From Thiomicrorhabdus xiamenensis (GTDB lineage Bacteria > Pseudomonadota > Gammaproteobacteria > Thiomicrospirales > Thiomicrospiraceae), in assembly GCF_013282625.1 (NCBI RefSeq), contig NZ_CP054020.1:372001-436000 (forward strand): DNA of 64,000 nt, read 5' to 3'. The notes beneath the pieces are model-generated. The model worked only from the letters and a program-made list of their open reading frames with translations. It was not told the origin of the DNA and did not search any database. The position numbers were made by a program, and so were the translations under genes. Positions 17,751-27,514 of this stretch are shown here, in pieces. Each line of letters starts with the position of its first letter. Position 1 is the first letter of the stretch.

Positions 17751-18926
17751 TTAGGCGTGTAAAGTTCGAACAAAAGCTTGAATTCTTTCCACAGCTTCCT
17801 CAATTCGTTCACTGGTATAGGCCAGGCGAACATAGTGGTTTCCCTGACTGGAACCGAAATCGGTGCCGGGAGTGATCGCCACACCAGTGGCTTGTAAGAG
17901 GTCAGCGCAGAACTGCTCAGAATCCCGGCTCCACTGCGAAATGTCCCAGTACAGGTAAAAAGCGCCTTGTGGCAGTGTTTTCAGATTGAAACCGGCTTGC
18001 TGCATAGCGCTATGCAAACGGTCGCGACGTTGCTGAAAAATTTGTCGGCGCTGTTCCAATTCGGTCAAGGCGTCTTCTTCCAGTACCGCTAAGGCGCCAT
18101 ACTGTGACGGTGTCGGCGCACTGAGGTAGAGGTTCTGCCCGAGGCGATCCAGCACATCGACAAGATGCGTGGGGGCTACCGTCCAACCTAAACGCCAGCC
18201 GGTCATACCGAAGAATTTGGAAAAGGAGTTAATGACAATCACATTATCCGGCAAGTCGCGCTGGGCCAGAATACTTTCCGCCGGGCGGTCGTAAACCAGT
18301 CCCTGATAAATCTCGTCGACGATAAGGTAGCAGTCGCGTTCGCTTAGAAATTGCGCCATGTCGTGCAAGGCGTCCTGTTCAATCAAGGTACCGGTCGGGT
18401 TGGCCGGGCTGGCGACCATCACCGCTTTGATCTCTTTTGACCAGTGCTGCTCCAGGAGTTTCAGGGAGAGTTGGTACTGAGTATCGGCGTCAACCGGTAC
18501 TGCTTTAACCTTGCCGTGCAGCAATTCGACAAACTGGCGGTTGCACGGATAGGTCGGGTCGGCCATCAGAACCTGATCCGATGGGTTAAGGATGGCTGTC
18601 AGAACCAGTTGCAGCGCCGAAGAGGAACCGGGGGTGATGATAATGTTGCTCGCGGCAACCTTGGCATGATAAAAACTACGGTAAAACTGCGCCAGTTTCT
18701 TACGCAGGGAAGGGAGACCAAGTGTTGGCGTGTAGTGTGTCAGTCCCTGTTCTGCAGCCTTCATGGCGGCGCGATGGACGCAAGCCAGAGAAGGAAAATC
18801 CGGTTCGCCGATTTCCATGTGAATAATATCTTTGCCCTCGGCTTCAAGTGTTTTGGCCTGGCCGAGTATTTTCATGACTCGAAAAGGGGCGATTTGCTCA
18901 GCGGTTCGGGAGATTGGCAGTGTCAT
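17751..18926 (-). CDS. Class I/II PLP-dependent aminotransferase
   Basis: A 391-residue fold-type I aminotransferase. Seen: MEIGEPDF near the N terminus, PGSSSALQL for cofactor phosphate binding, PANPTGT, IVDEIYQGLVY (Asp/Tyr contacting PLP) and SFSKFFGMTGWRLGW with Schiff-base Lys237. The Arg contacting the substrate carboxylate is probably in YVRLAYTSE. The family includes aspartate, alanine and aromatic aminotransferases; the amino-group donor cannot be set from sequence. ATG 18926 was chosen because AGGAG precedes it; a longer frame to 18983 lacks one. Divergent from yajQ. Confidence 0.88.
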   Translation of the reverse strand: MTLPISRTAEQIAPFRVMKILGQAKTLEAEGKDIIHMEIGEPDFPSLACVHRAAMKAAEQGLTHYTPTLGLPSLRKKLAQFYRSFYHAKVAASNIIITPGSSSALQLVLTAILNPSDQVLMADPTYPCNRQFVELLHGKVKAVPVDADTQYQLSLKLLEQHWSKEIKAVMVASPANPTGTLIEQDALHDMAQFLSERDCYLIVDEIYQGLVYDRPAESILAQRDLPDNVIVINSFSKFFGMTGWRLGWTVAPTHLVDVLDRLGQNLYLSAPTPSQYGALAVLEEDALTELEQRRQIFQQRRDRLHSAMQQAGFNLKTLPQGAFYLYWDISQWSRDSEQFCADLLQATGVAITPGTDFGSSQGNHYVRLAYTSERIEEAVERIQAFVRTLHA

Positions 18927-19035
18927 GGGACTCCTATGCTTGAAATTTTCGCCAAGTCGCGGCCTCTTGAAAAACTCTTTCAAGCTTCATGGTAAAATTA
19001 ATGGTTTGGTGAATTTTAAATGAATAGGAGGCGAA

Positions 19036-20440
<1,405 letters not shown>

Positions 20441-20470
20441 ATTTGATTCTTTTAAAAGTTCGGAGGAGAG

Positions 20471-21298
20471 ATGAACTTTGATTTCGATTTAAACCATTTG
20501 GTTAATGACGTTGCGATTCCATGGGGAACCAATATCGCGCTGGCAATTGCGATTTTCCTGCTCGGGCGCATTGTCATCAGTTTCGTACTCTCTTTGCTGG
20601 AAAGAGTTTTCAAACGTTCGAGCAAAGTCGATGCGATGCTTTCGGAATTTATTCTCTCTCTGAGCAAGGCGTTTATGCTGCTGGTTCTGGTTATCGCAGT
20701 ACTGAGCCAGCTCGGTGTCGATACCACGTCGCTGGTGGCCTTGGTCGGTGCGGCCGGTTTGGCAGTAGGTCTGGCATTGAAGGATTCATTGCAGAATTTT
20801 GCTTCCGGGGTGATGCTGTTGGTTTTAAAGCCGTTTAAAACCGGAGACTTTGTCGAAGCCGGCGGGGTGATGGGTGTTGTCGAAAAAATTCATATCTTCA
20901 ACACGGTTATGCGTACCGGGGACAATAAAGAGATCATTATTCCGAACGGTTCCATTTACAGCGACTCCATTACCAACTATTCAGCCCGCGATACGCGCCG
21001 TGTTGATATGGTTTTCGGGATCAGTTACGACGACGATATCAAGTTGGCCAAGGAAATTCTGCAGCGTCTTATCTCCGAGGATGAACGCGTTCTTCCCGAG
21101 CCAGAGCCGGTAATCGCTTTAGGTGAGCTGGGTGCCAGCAGCATCGATTTCATTGTTCGCCCATGGGTCAACAGCGCCGATTACTGGAAAGTGAAGTGGG
21201 AGATGAACGAAAAGGTCAAAATGGCGTTTGACGAAGCAGGTATTTCGATTCCTTATCCGCAGATGGATGTCCATCTGTTTTCGGAAACAAAAGAATAA
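20471..21298 (+). CDS. mscS: Small-conductance mechanosensitive channel (MscS family)
   Basis: Stretch-gated inner-membrane channel releasing solutes on osmotic downshock. The 275-residue protein has three hydrophobic segments, with the pore helix near VALVGAAGLAVGLALKDSLQNFASGVMLL split below. The beta domain begins KPFKTGDFVEAGGVMGVVEKI and the C-terminal alpha/beta domain ends IPYPQMDVHL, as in E. coli MscS (286 residues). A strong ribosome site (CGGAGGAG) precedes the ATG. A terminator follows. argB upstream is 30 bases away. Confidence 0.93.
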   Translation: MNFDFDLNHLVNDVAIPWGTNIALAIAIFLLGRIVISFVLSLLERVFKRSSKVDAMLSEFILSLSKAFMLLVLVIAVLSQLGVDTTSLVALVGAAGLAVGLALKDSLQNFASGVMLLVLKPFKTGDFVEAGGVMGVVEKIHIFNTVMRTGDNKEIIIPNGSIYSDSITNYSARDTRRVDMVFGISYDDDIKLAKEILQRLISEDERVLPEPEPVIALGELGASSIDFIVRPWVNSADYWKVKWEMNEKVKMAFDEAGISIPYPQMDVHLFSETKE

Positions 21299-21344
21299 AA
21301 CCGACCTTTGGCGCCATTTGACTCTGGCGTAGAAGGGTATGTAG

Positions 21345-21373
21345 GGGGCGAATGAAAGTTCGCCCCTTTTTTA
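21345..21373 (+). terminator. Rho-independent terminator after mscS
   Basis: An 8-bp perfect stem GGGGCGAA/TTCGCCCC with a six-base loop (TGAAAG), followed by TTTTTT. Confidence 0.93.
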
Positions 21374-21437
21374 TTTATTGATCTCGGGCCGTCAGTGAGT
21401 TCTGCCGGTCGTTTTATATTAAGTTGTATGCGCTTTG

Positions 21438-22208
21438 ATGGATATTTTTGACCAGTTTGTTTTATTGATTATCTCGCTGATTGCCAACCTATTTTCCGCA
21501 TTGGCCGGCGGCGGAGCCGGGTTGTTGCAGTTGCCGGCGCTGCTCTTTCTGGGATTGCCGTTCGGCGTCGCTTTAGCGACTCATAAGGTCGCTAGCGTTT
21601 TTCTCGGTCTTGGTGCGACGGCAAGGCATATGAAATCCTCGAGTATGGATTGGAAGTTCGCCGCTTTTATTCTGGCACTGGGCTTGCCTGGAGTTGTGCT
21701 TGGTGCCAGTGTCATTCTGCAGGTAGACGATCGTATTTCGCAGGGTGCGCTTGGCGTGTTAACTTTGGGGCTTGGTCTGTATTCCTGGTTTAAACCCGAG
21801 TTGGGACAGGTCATTGATACCAAGCATCGTGATTTAAGCGGCTATGTAATCGGTGGGGCGGTGCTGTTTTTTATCGGGGCCTTAAACGGCTCTTTAACTT
21901 CTGGAACGGGGCTTTTTGTGACGCTCTGGTTGGTGCGCTGGTTCGGACTGGATTATAAGTCTGCGGTTGCATATACGCTGGTTCTGGTCGGGATTTTCTG
22001 GAACGGTTCCGGTGCCTTGACCTTGGGAATTCTTGGCGAGATTGAGTGGAGCTGGCTTCCGGCTCTGATTGTCGGTTCGCTTTTGGGAGGCTATTTGGGT
22101 GCGCACTTTGCCATTGTCAAAGGCAACCGTCTGGTCAAGCGAAGTTTTGAAGTGGTGACGATTCTGGTGGGTGTGAGTCTGATGGCGAAAGCGACTATGG
22201 CAGGCTGA
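21438..22208 (+). CDS. TSUP-family (TauE/SafE) permease
   Basis: A 256-residue inner-membrane protein with about eight hydrophobic helices in two repeats; the N-terminal LFSALAGGGAGLLQLPALLF and the mid-protein GALNGSLTSGTGLFVTLWLV carry the Gly-rich turns of the family. Members export sulfite or sulfoacetate or take up other organosulfur and sulfur oxyanions; direction and substrate are unknown here. It starts at ATG 21438 with a TTG codon immediately before it. It ends before a bidirectional terminator shared with the OmpA-family gene. Confidence 0.85.
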   Translation: MDIFDQFVLLIISLIANLFSALAGGGAGLLQLPALLFLGLPFGVALATHKVASVFLGLGATARHMKSSSMDWKFAAFILALGLPGVVLGASVILQVDDRISQGALGVLTLGLGLYSWFKPELGQVIDTKHRDLSGYVIGGAVLFFIGALNGSLTSGTGLFVTLWLVRWFGLDYKSAVAYTLVLVGIFWNGSGALTLGILGEIEWSWLPALIVGSLLGGYLGAHFAIVKGNRLVKRSFEVVTILVGVSLMAKATMAG

Positions 22209-22240
22209 TTGATCCGAAGTGACAAAGGTATCTCGGAAAC

Positions 22241-22270
22241 AAAAATACCCGCTTAATGCGGGTATTTTTT
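22241..22270. terminator. Bidirectional terminator, permease / OmpA-like gene
   Basis: AAAAATACCCGC, loop TTAAT, GCGGGTATTTTTT: a near-perfect stem with A and T runs on both flanks, so it can end transcripts from both strands. It lies between two convergent genes. Confidence 0.93.
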
Positions 22271-22288
22271 ATGTAGAAGAACCGTTAA

Positions 22289-23155
22289 TTATTTAACGAT
22301 TTCAATTTCTACGCGACGGTTTTGAGCGCGACCGTCTTTAGTCTTGTTGCTGGCGATTGGTGAAGATTCACCCATACCGATAGCCGTCATACGATCACCG
22401 GCGATGCCTTGCTCTTCAAGATAGGTTTTAACTGCGCTTGCACGACGCTCAGATAGAGCCTGGTTATAAGCTTTAGCACCAACGCTGTCAGTGTGACCAG
22501 TGATCTTCAGAGTTACATCGTCAACTGCTTTCATGTAGTCGGCATAGTCGTTCAGCTGAGTTTTTGCTTTTGCATTCAGGTTGTTTGAATCGAAGTCGAA
22601 GAAACCTTGGAAATGAATCGGCTCATTAACCGGCATTGGCTTAACTTCCGGAGCTGGAGCAGGGAATGGCTTGATTTCAGGCTTCGGTGCTGCAACCGGA
22701 GCTGGAGTCGGAGCCGCTGGTTTTTCTTCTTCCCAGCCTTCGCATTTCGCGATAGCGCTATCTTTGCTCCATTTGGTAGAGCGAACACAGCGGTTCATTG
22801 AATCGCGAACGATACGTCCTTGGCTGTCAACAACATAAGCGCCCATTCCGTTGTCCATAATGGTTTCGGAAGTGTACTTAGACGCTGCGGCCGCCGCTGC
22901 TGCCGGAGCGGCAGCAGTCATTGCTGGTGCTTCGGTTGTTGCCGCTGCAGCCGGAGCAGCCGTTTTGGCTTCACAGCTGGCAATCGCTTTTTCAGGTGTC
23001 CATGCACTGCTACGCACGCATTGGCCTGAGCTATCCTTAACGATGGCGCCATTTGCATCAGTGACATAACCGCTGGTATCTTCAGCGGCATTTGCAGCTG
23101 GCATCATTGCTGCGGCAGAAACAAAAGCGATTAAAGGCAGTAGCTTTGTTTTCAT
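22289..23155 (-). CDS. OmpA-family protein with duplicated Cys-containing N-terminal module
   Basis: A 288-residue secreted protein with a signal peptide cut after ANA (about residue 23). Two similar modules follow: residues 29-62 (GYVTDANGAIVKDSSGQCV...) and 105-140 (GAYVVDSQGRIVRDSMNRCV...), each with two cysteines 15 residues apart (C46/C61 and C123/C138). An Ala-rich linker separates them and a Pro-rich linker leads to a C-terminal OmpA peptidoglycan-binding domain (DFDSNNLNAKAKTQL ... ITGHTDSVGAKAYNQALSERRA ... QNRRVEIEI). There is no transmembrane beta-barrel, so this is a periplasmic or surface protein anchored to peptidoglycan rather than a classical OmpA. Confidence 0.9.
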   Translation of the reverse strand: MKTKLLPLIAFVSAAAMMPAANAAEDTSGYVTDANGAIVKDSSGQCVRSSAWTPEKAIASCEAKTAAPAAAATTEAPAMTAAAPAAAAAAASKYTSETIMDNGMGAYVVDSQGRIVRDSMNRCVRSTKWSKDSAIAKCEGWEEEKPAAPTPAPVAAPKPEIKPFPAPAPEVKPMPVNEPIHFQGFFDFDSNNLNAKAKTQLNDYADYMKAVDDVTLKITGHTDSVGAKAYNQALSERRASAVKTYLEEQGIAGDRMTAIGMGESSPIASNKTKDGRAQNRRVEIEIVK

Positions 23156-23187
23156 ATCTTAATCCTCAGTAGAAATTAAAAAGTTCG

Positions 23188-23209
23188 AGTGAATAATAAC
23201 ATATTCACT
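23188..23209 (-). promoter_or_regulatory. Hairpin in the leader of the OmpA-family gene
   Basis: A perfect 8-bp inverted repeat AGTGAATA/TATTCACT with a six-base loop, 33 bases upstream of the minus-strand start. It could be a 5' mRNA stabiliser, as in ompA leaders, or an operator. Confidence 0.5.
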
Positions 23210-23355
23210 TGTTTTTAAACTTAAAGTAAGTCAATTCCCTTATTGAATATGGGGTTTGACCTAATCGATAGTTATACACTATATCGAAAAAATTCCAATA
23301 TCGGTGGTAAATTTATGAAAGATCTAGGATTTATCCACGTAATCTCTAAGCGTTT

Positions 23356-23886
23356 TTACGCTGTTTTAGCGCTATGCTCACTGTGTTTGATATCTCTCGG
23401 ACGGATGAATTGTTGCAGAATACCATCACCGGCTTCGAGGTTATGCCAGTTTTCCGGGAGAATGAAGTGCGCCACCGAGGCGGTTGGGAAAAGATGGGTA
23501 TCGCCTTCCAACGGTTTATTCTGCAAAAAGCAGAATAGTTTTTCCAAGCCCGGGTTGTGGCCGATAATCATGACCCTGTTGGCTTCCTCTACGGAAGAAA
23601 GAAGCTGTTTCAGGGTATCCAGTTCCGCCATATAGAGAGCATCTACGGTTTGCGACAGGGCAGGACACTCGCTACAAATTCTTCTTAGTGTCTGTTGTGC
23701 GCGCTGAGCGGGAGAGACCAGGATCAGATCGGGAAGCAAGCCTTGATTCAATAGCCATTTTCCGATCTTTTTGGCGTTTTTTTTGCCTTTGTCGGAAAGC
23801 GGTCGGTCAAGATCTTCCTGATCCGGTTCCTTCCAATCGGACTTGGCATGTCGAACCAAGAGTAATTCACGCAGTTTATTGGCCAT
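23356..23886 (-). CDS. sixA: SixA-type phosphohistidine phosphatase
   Basis: Removes phosphate from histidine in phosphorelay or PTS proteins. The 176-residue histidine-phosphatase-superfamily protein has catalytic LLLVRHAKSDW (RH motif at about residue 12) and second His in MIIGHNPGLEKL. E. coli SixA is about 161 residues, so it is slightly long, mainly at the C terminus. It is read just downstream of pyrE on the same strand (26-base gap). Confidence 0.88.
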   Translation of the reverse strand: MANKLRELLLVRHAKSDWKEPDQEDLDRPLSDKGKKNAKKIGKWLLNQGLLPDLILVSPAQRAQQTLRRICSECPALSQTVDALYMAELDTLKQLLSSVEEANRVMIIGHNPGLEKLFCFLQNKPLEGDTHLFPTASVAHFILPENWHNLEAGDGILQQFIRPRDIKHSEHSAKTA

Positions 23887-23912
23887 TTTGCCCCCTTTAA
23901 ACCAAGCCGGGA

Positions 23913-24557
23913 TCAGTTAATCCCGTATTCCTGACGATAGGTCTGCATCGCGGAAAGGTAGCTCTGGTTTTGCTCATCCTCGGAGGTTTGCAGATAATCA
24001 ATGATATCGTTCAGGGAGATAATGCTGACAACCGGAATGCCGTAATCCCGTTCAACTTCCTGGATCGCCGAAAGTTCGGTTTTACCTTTTTCCATTCGAT
24101 CAAGCGCGATGACAACGCCGGCCGGTTCGGCACCGTTGGCCTTGATGATATCGATCGCTTCGCGAATAGCCGTTCCTGCCGTAATCACATCGTCAATAAT
24201 CAGAACTTTGCCTTGCAGCGGATGTCCGACAATATTGCCGCCTTCGCCGTGATCTTTCGCTTCTTTGCGGTTGAAGGCGTAAGGTTTGTCCAGCTGGTGG
24301 TTGTTGGCAAGTGCAACAGAGGTGGTCGCGGCCAGAGGAATACCTTTGTAGGCCGGTCCGAAAAGGACGTCGAAATCCAAGCCGGATTCGGCAATCGCTG
24401 AGGCATAGCCATTCGCCAGAGTGCTTAACTGGGCGCCGGTATTGAACAGGCCAGCATTGAAGAAATACGGACTTTGACGCCCGGATTTGAGGGTGAATTC
24501 GCCAAGTTTCAGAACACCGGTCTGCATCACGAATTCAATAAAATGATTTTTATCCAT
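23913..24557 (-). CDS. pyrE: Orotate phosphoribosyltransferase
   Basis: Joins orotate and PRPP to make orotidine 5'-phosphate in pyrimidine synthesis. The 214-residue protein has the substrate loop [14 protein letters not shown], the flexible [10 protein letters not shown] loop and the PRPP signature [14 protein letters not shown]. Length equals E. coli PyrE (213). GAGG precedes the ATG. A class-I-like dihydroorotase, the preceding step of the same pathway, lies 12 kb away in this window. Confidence 0.97.
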   Translation of the reverse strand: MDKNHFIEFVMQTGVLKLGEFTLKSGRQSPYFFNAGLFNTGAQLSTLANGYASAIAESGLDFDVLFGPAYKGIPLAATTSVALANNHQLDKPYAFNRKEAKDHGEGGNIVGHPLQGKVLIIDDVITAGTAIREAIDIIKANGAEPAGVVIALDRMEKGKTELSAIQEVERDYGIPVVSIISLNDIIDYLQTSEDEQNQSYLSAMQTYRQEYGIN

Positions 24558-24687
24558 TGAGGAGGTAAATCCTTTGCGGTAATTACAATTATCTTACTCC
24601 AAGCAAAAAGTCTGGCGCAAGGCTGTGAATGTTGATTATTTTAATCGAAAAATTGGCCGATTTTATGGGGACTTGCTGCGCATTTTG

Positions 24688-25527
24688 TTAATAGCCGGCA
24701 AATGCTTTTAATTGGGCGATTTCCTGCGGCCATAAATCCGGTTCGATGGTTTCCAGTGTCATCGGAATATTATCAATTCGCGTATCCTGCATCAGCTTTT
24801 CGAAAAACGCCCAGCCGATTTCGCCCTGTCCCAGAGAATGGTGCCGGTCGAGTTTTTGTCCCAAGGTGGCTTTGGAATCGTTGAGGTGCATGCCTTTTAG
24901 GTATTCGAGTCCGATGACATCGACCAGATTCTGTATAAATCCCTCGTAGTCGTTTTTAAGATCATAGCCCGCGGCATAGGCGTGACAGGTGTCAATGCAA
25001 ACGCCAACCCGGGTTTTATCCTCAACTTTGTCGATGATATAAGCCAGTTGTTCATGGGTATACCCGAGATTGGAGCCTTGTCCGGCGGTGTTTTCCAAAA
25101 CGGCCGTTACGCCGGAAGTTTGATCCAGTGCAAAGTTGATTGATTCGGCAATCAGATTCATGCACTGTTGTTCGCTGATTTCGCGCAGGTGGCTGCCGGG
25201 ATGAAAGTTCAGGCGGTCTATGCCGAGCTGTTCACAGCGTTGCAGTTCATCGATAAAGGCATCCAGTGATTTCTGGCGTTTATCGACGTCGGGATGACCA
25301 AGGTTAATCAGATAGCTGTCGTGCGGCAGAATTTGACCAGGGCCGTAGCCATAGCGTTCACAACGCTCTTTGAAAAGATCGATGCTTTTGGGTGTCAAAG
25401 GTTTGGCAACCCACTGTCGTTGGTTCTTGGTAAACAGGGCAAAAGCGGTTGCGCCGATTTCATATGCGCGTAAAGGCGCGTTTTCAACGCCTCCGGCAGC
25501 GGAAACATGGGCTCCGATGTATTTCAT
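24688..25527 (-). CDS. nfo: Endonuclease IV (AP endonuclease)
   Basis: Cuts DNA at abasic sites in base-excision repair using three zinc ions. The 279-residue TIM-barrel protein starts [21 protein letters not shown] and has metal-site motifs [32 protein letters not shown] and HLNDSK, all intact. Family length is met exactly. It lies upstream of pyrE on the same strand with 130 bases between, so probably a separate unit. Confidence 0.97.
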   Translation of the reverse strand: MKYIGAHVSAAGGVENAPLRAYEIGATAFALFTKNQRQWVAKPLTPKSIDLFKERCERYGYGPGQILPHDSYLINLGHPDVDKRQKSLDAFIDELQRCEQLGIDRLNFHPGSHLREISEQQCMNLIAESINFALDQTSGVTAVLENTAGQGSNLGYTHEQLAYIIDKVEDKTRVGVCIDTCHAYAAGYDLKNDYEGFIQNLVDVIGLEYLKGMHLNDSKATLGQKLDRHHSLGQGEIGWAFFEKLMQDTRIDNIPMTLETIEPDLWPQEIAQLKAFAGY

Positions 25528-25731
25528 AATTCACGATCTCTGTATGTTTGCATGGCTTTTGTATTTTGGCACACTTTAAGCTTAAGACCTTTGTGCTGGC
25601 CGGTTAACAGGTGGTTTTGGGTCGCAGGATGCGACTCGGCCGGTGCATTATAGCAATCGTGCAGGAATTAAGCCGGAAAGCGCTTTTATACATATCGCGT
25701 TTTTATGGCAAGCAAGATAGAGGGATAGAAA

Positions 25732-26247
25732 ATGGCAATTGATTTAAGTAATGTTCAGCCTTTGGGATCTAAAAGCGTGCTGATGGAACAAGCGATGCGC
25801 CGCCAGAAAGAACGCAATAAAATGGGCGCGACCGCTAATTACTTTGCAGATATGGATATTGATGACGATATGTTGCATTCGGATTTCAAATGGTTGAAAG
25901 AAGATCAGACGGCGATTAAAAATCTGGTCGGCCAGATGGACTCATCGGTTTCTCAGTTGTCGCGCCATCTGAACGAAGTCGAAAGCAAAACGGATCGTTC
26001 ACGCAAGTATATTGAGAAAGAACAGCAGCTGCTCTTTAAGCAGATCCATACCTTGAACGGACTGCTGAAAAAACAGGTGAATGTATTCGAAAATATCGAG
26101 CGACAAATTTCCGACACCCAGATCCAGCAGAAAAAAGTCTGGATGAATGTCGGTATTGCCGTGGTGGCCGGTTTGGCATCTTCCATCACTATTCTGGCGG
26201 CATCACCGTTTGCGGTCATGTTGTTCCAGCGTTTGAGTGCTGCCTGA
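25732..26247 (+). CDS. Coiled-coil protein with C-terminal membrane anchor, unknown
   Basis: A 171-residue hypothetical protein. The N-terminal 55 residues are polar. Residues about 60-130 form a strong predicted coiled coil (charged heptad-like stretch from DQTAIKNLVGQMDSSVSQLS to ENIERQISDTQIQQKK). A single hydrophobic helix follows (about 139-165, WMNVGIAVVAGLASSITILA), with a short tail. This looks like a tail-anchored cytoplasmic coiled coil. AGAGGG precedes the ATG. It resembles no family I recognise; size and pattern are like small septum, phage-shock or mobility-associated anchors. Divergent from nfo. Confidence 0.7.
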   Translation: MAIDLSNVQPLGSKSVLMEQAMRRQKERNKMGATANYFADMDIDDDMLHSDFKWLKEDQTAIKNLVGQMDSSVSQLSRHLNEVESKTDRSRKYIEKEQQLLFKQIHTLNGLLKKQVNVFENIERQISDTQIQQKKVWMNVGIAVVAGLASSITILAASPFAVMLFQRLSAA

Positions 26248-26274
26248 TTTTCTGGAAACAGCCCGTTTGTGCGT

Positions 26275-26340
26275 AATGCCTGGAAGTTAATTCAGGCGTT
26301 AATCAAGAGCCGTTTCCCTCTATAACGGCTCGGACTCTCT
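26275..26340 (+). terminator. Tandem hairpins after the coiled-coil gene
   Basis: First hairpin AATGCCTG/CAGGCGTT (26275-26300, one G-T pair); second GAGCCGTT/AACGGCTC (26307-26331, perfect 8 bp) followed by a pyrimidine run (CTCTCTTCTTTTC). The second is a plausible terminator; the first may stabilise the message. Confidence 0.55.
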
Positions 26341-26414
26341 TCTTTTCTTATGCGGTTTCTCGATAAGGACTCTGGTGCTATGATGTTGCCATCTTTTTAG
26401 CCAGTGGTTCCAAA

Positions 26415-27488
26415 ATGCAACTTCAAATCACTCAATCACAACTTCTGACACCACACTCCGCGATTAAATCGGTCTATCTCGTAACATTGCAGCACCCGCA
26501 GGGTGAGCGTTTATCCTATCAACCGGGAGACTGGTTAACCGTGCAAGCCGTTAATCCTGCCGGCTTGGTTCGACAGATCCTCGAGCGCCTGAATTTGTCC
26601 GGATCAGAAGTCGTCCGCTTGCGTAAAGCAGGCGAGGTCAGTGTGTCCGACGCGCTTGGCCGGCATTTGGAAATTACTCAGTTGAACCCGGCGATACTCA
26701 ATAAAATGCAGCGTCAACTTCAGTTGGGTGAGTGGTCAGGCCGTGCTGCGATGATCGAGTATGCCTACGGACGCGATATTCTTGATCTGCTAACGGAGTT
26801 TCCACAGATGGCGCAAATGGGAATTGAGTTTCTCGATTGGCTTGCCCCTTTGGCCCCGCGTTATTATTCGATTGCTTCCGCCTCCGATAAAACCGTGCAG
26901 GTGCTTTTTAAAGCGGTCCGTTACCGATTTAATGACAGAGAGAAAAGCGGCGTTGCCTCCAATTTTCTGGCCGGCTTGAGCTGCGGCGATCTGATCGAAG
27001 CGGAGTTTAAAGAAAATCCAATGTTCAAGCTGCCCGACGATCCGCTGACGCCGATTGTAATGTTCGGTGCCGGAACCGGCTTGGCGCCTTTCCTTGGTTT
27101 TATGCAGCAGCGCGTACAACAGGCAAACGGTGGTGACAATCTATTGTTTTTCGGTGAAACCGAGAAGGCGCATGCCTGTCTCTGTTGCGATCAGCTCGAG
27201 GAGTGGAAAGCGGCCGGGCGTCTTGATCTGTTTTTGGCTTTTTCCCGCGATCAGGCGGACAAGCGCTATGTACAGCATCTTATGCAGGAGCAGAAAGAAA
27301 AGCTTTGGGCGCTGTGGGAGGCGGGGGCTGTAATCTATATCTGTGGTAGCCAGCAACATTTGGCTCCGGCTCTGGAAGCGCTTTGGCAGAAGTGGTTTAT
27401 GGAAGAACTTGGGCTTGATGCTTCTGCCGCCCTGGCATTATGGCAGCAGAGCCGCAAGCAGAAGCGTATCCAGTTAGACGTCTATTAA
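26415..27488 (+). CDS. CysJ-like FAD/NADPH reductase lacking a flavodoxin domain
   Basis: A 357-residue flavoprotein reductase. The FAD part has PRYYSIAS (R149-S152) and GVASNFL, in place of the usual GVCS. The connecting helical domain is present (residues about 70-140). The NADPH part has GAGTGLAPFLGF (from about 218), FFGE and YICGS, with an aromatic C-terminal residue (Tyr). The FMN/flavodoxin domain of CysJ or P450 reductase is absent, so another protein must accept the electrons. Odd: ACLCCD at about 254-259, a Cys cluster in the loop after the FFGE motif. It is near sulfur-related permeases, but no sulfite reductase haemoprotein gene is adjacent. Weak ribosome site. Confidence 0.82.
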   Translation: MQLQITQSQLLTPHSAIKSVYLVTLQHPQGERLSYQPGDWLTVQAVNPAGLVRQILERLNLSGSEVVRLRKAGEVSVSDALGRHLEITQLNPAILNKMQRQLQLGEWSGRAAMIEYAYGRDILDLLTEFPQMAQMGIEFLDWLAPLAPRYYSIASASDKTVQVLFKAVRYRFNDREKSGVASNFLAGLSCGDLIEAEFKENPMFKLPDDPLTPIVMFGAGTGLAPFLGFMQQRVQQANGGDNLLFFGETEKAHACLCCDQLEEWKAAGRLDLFLAFSRDQADKRYVQHLMQEQKEKLWALWEAGAVIYICGSQQHLAPALEALWQKWFMEELGLDASAALALWQQSRKQKRIQLDVY

Positions 27489-27514
27489 TCTTGTTTGACC
27501 TCGATTCGAGCGGC

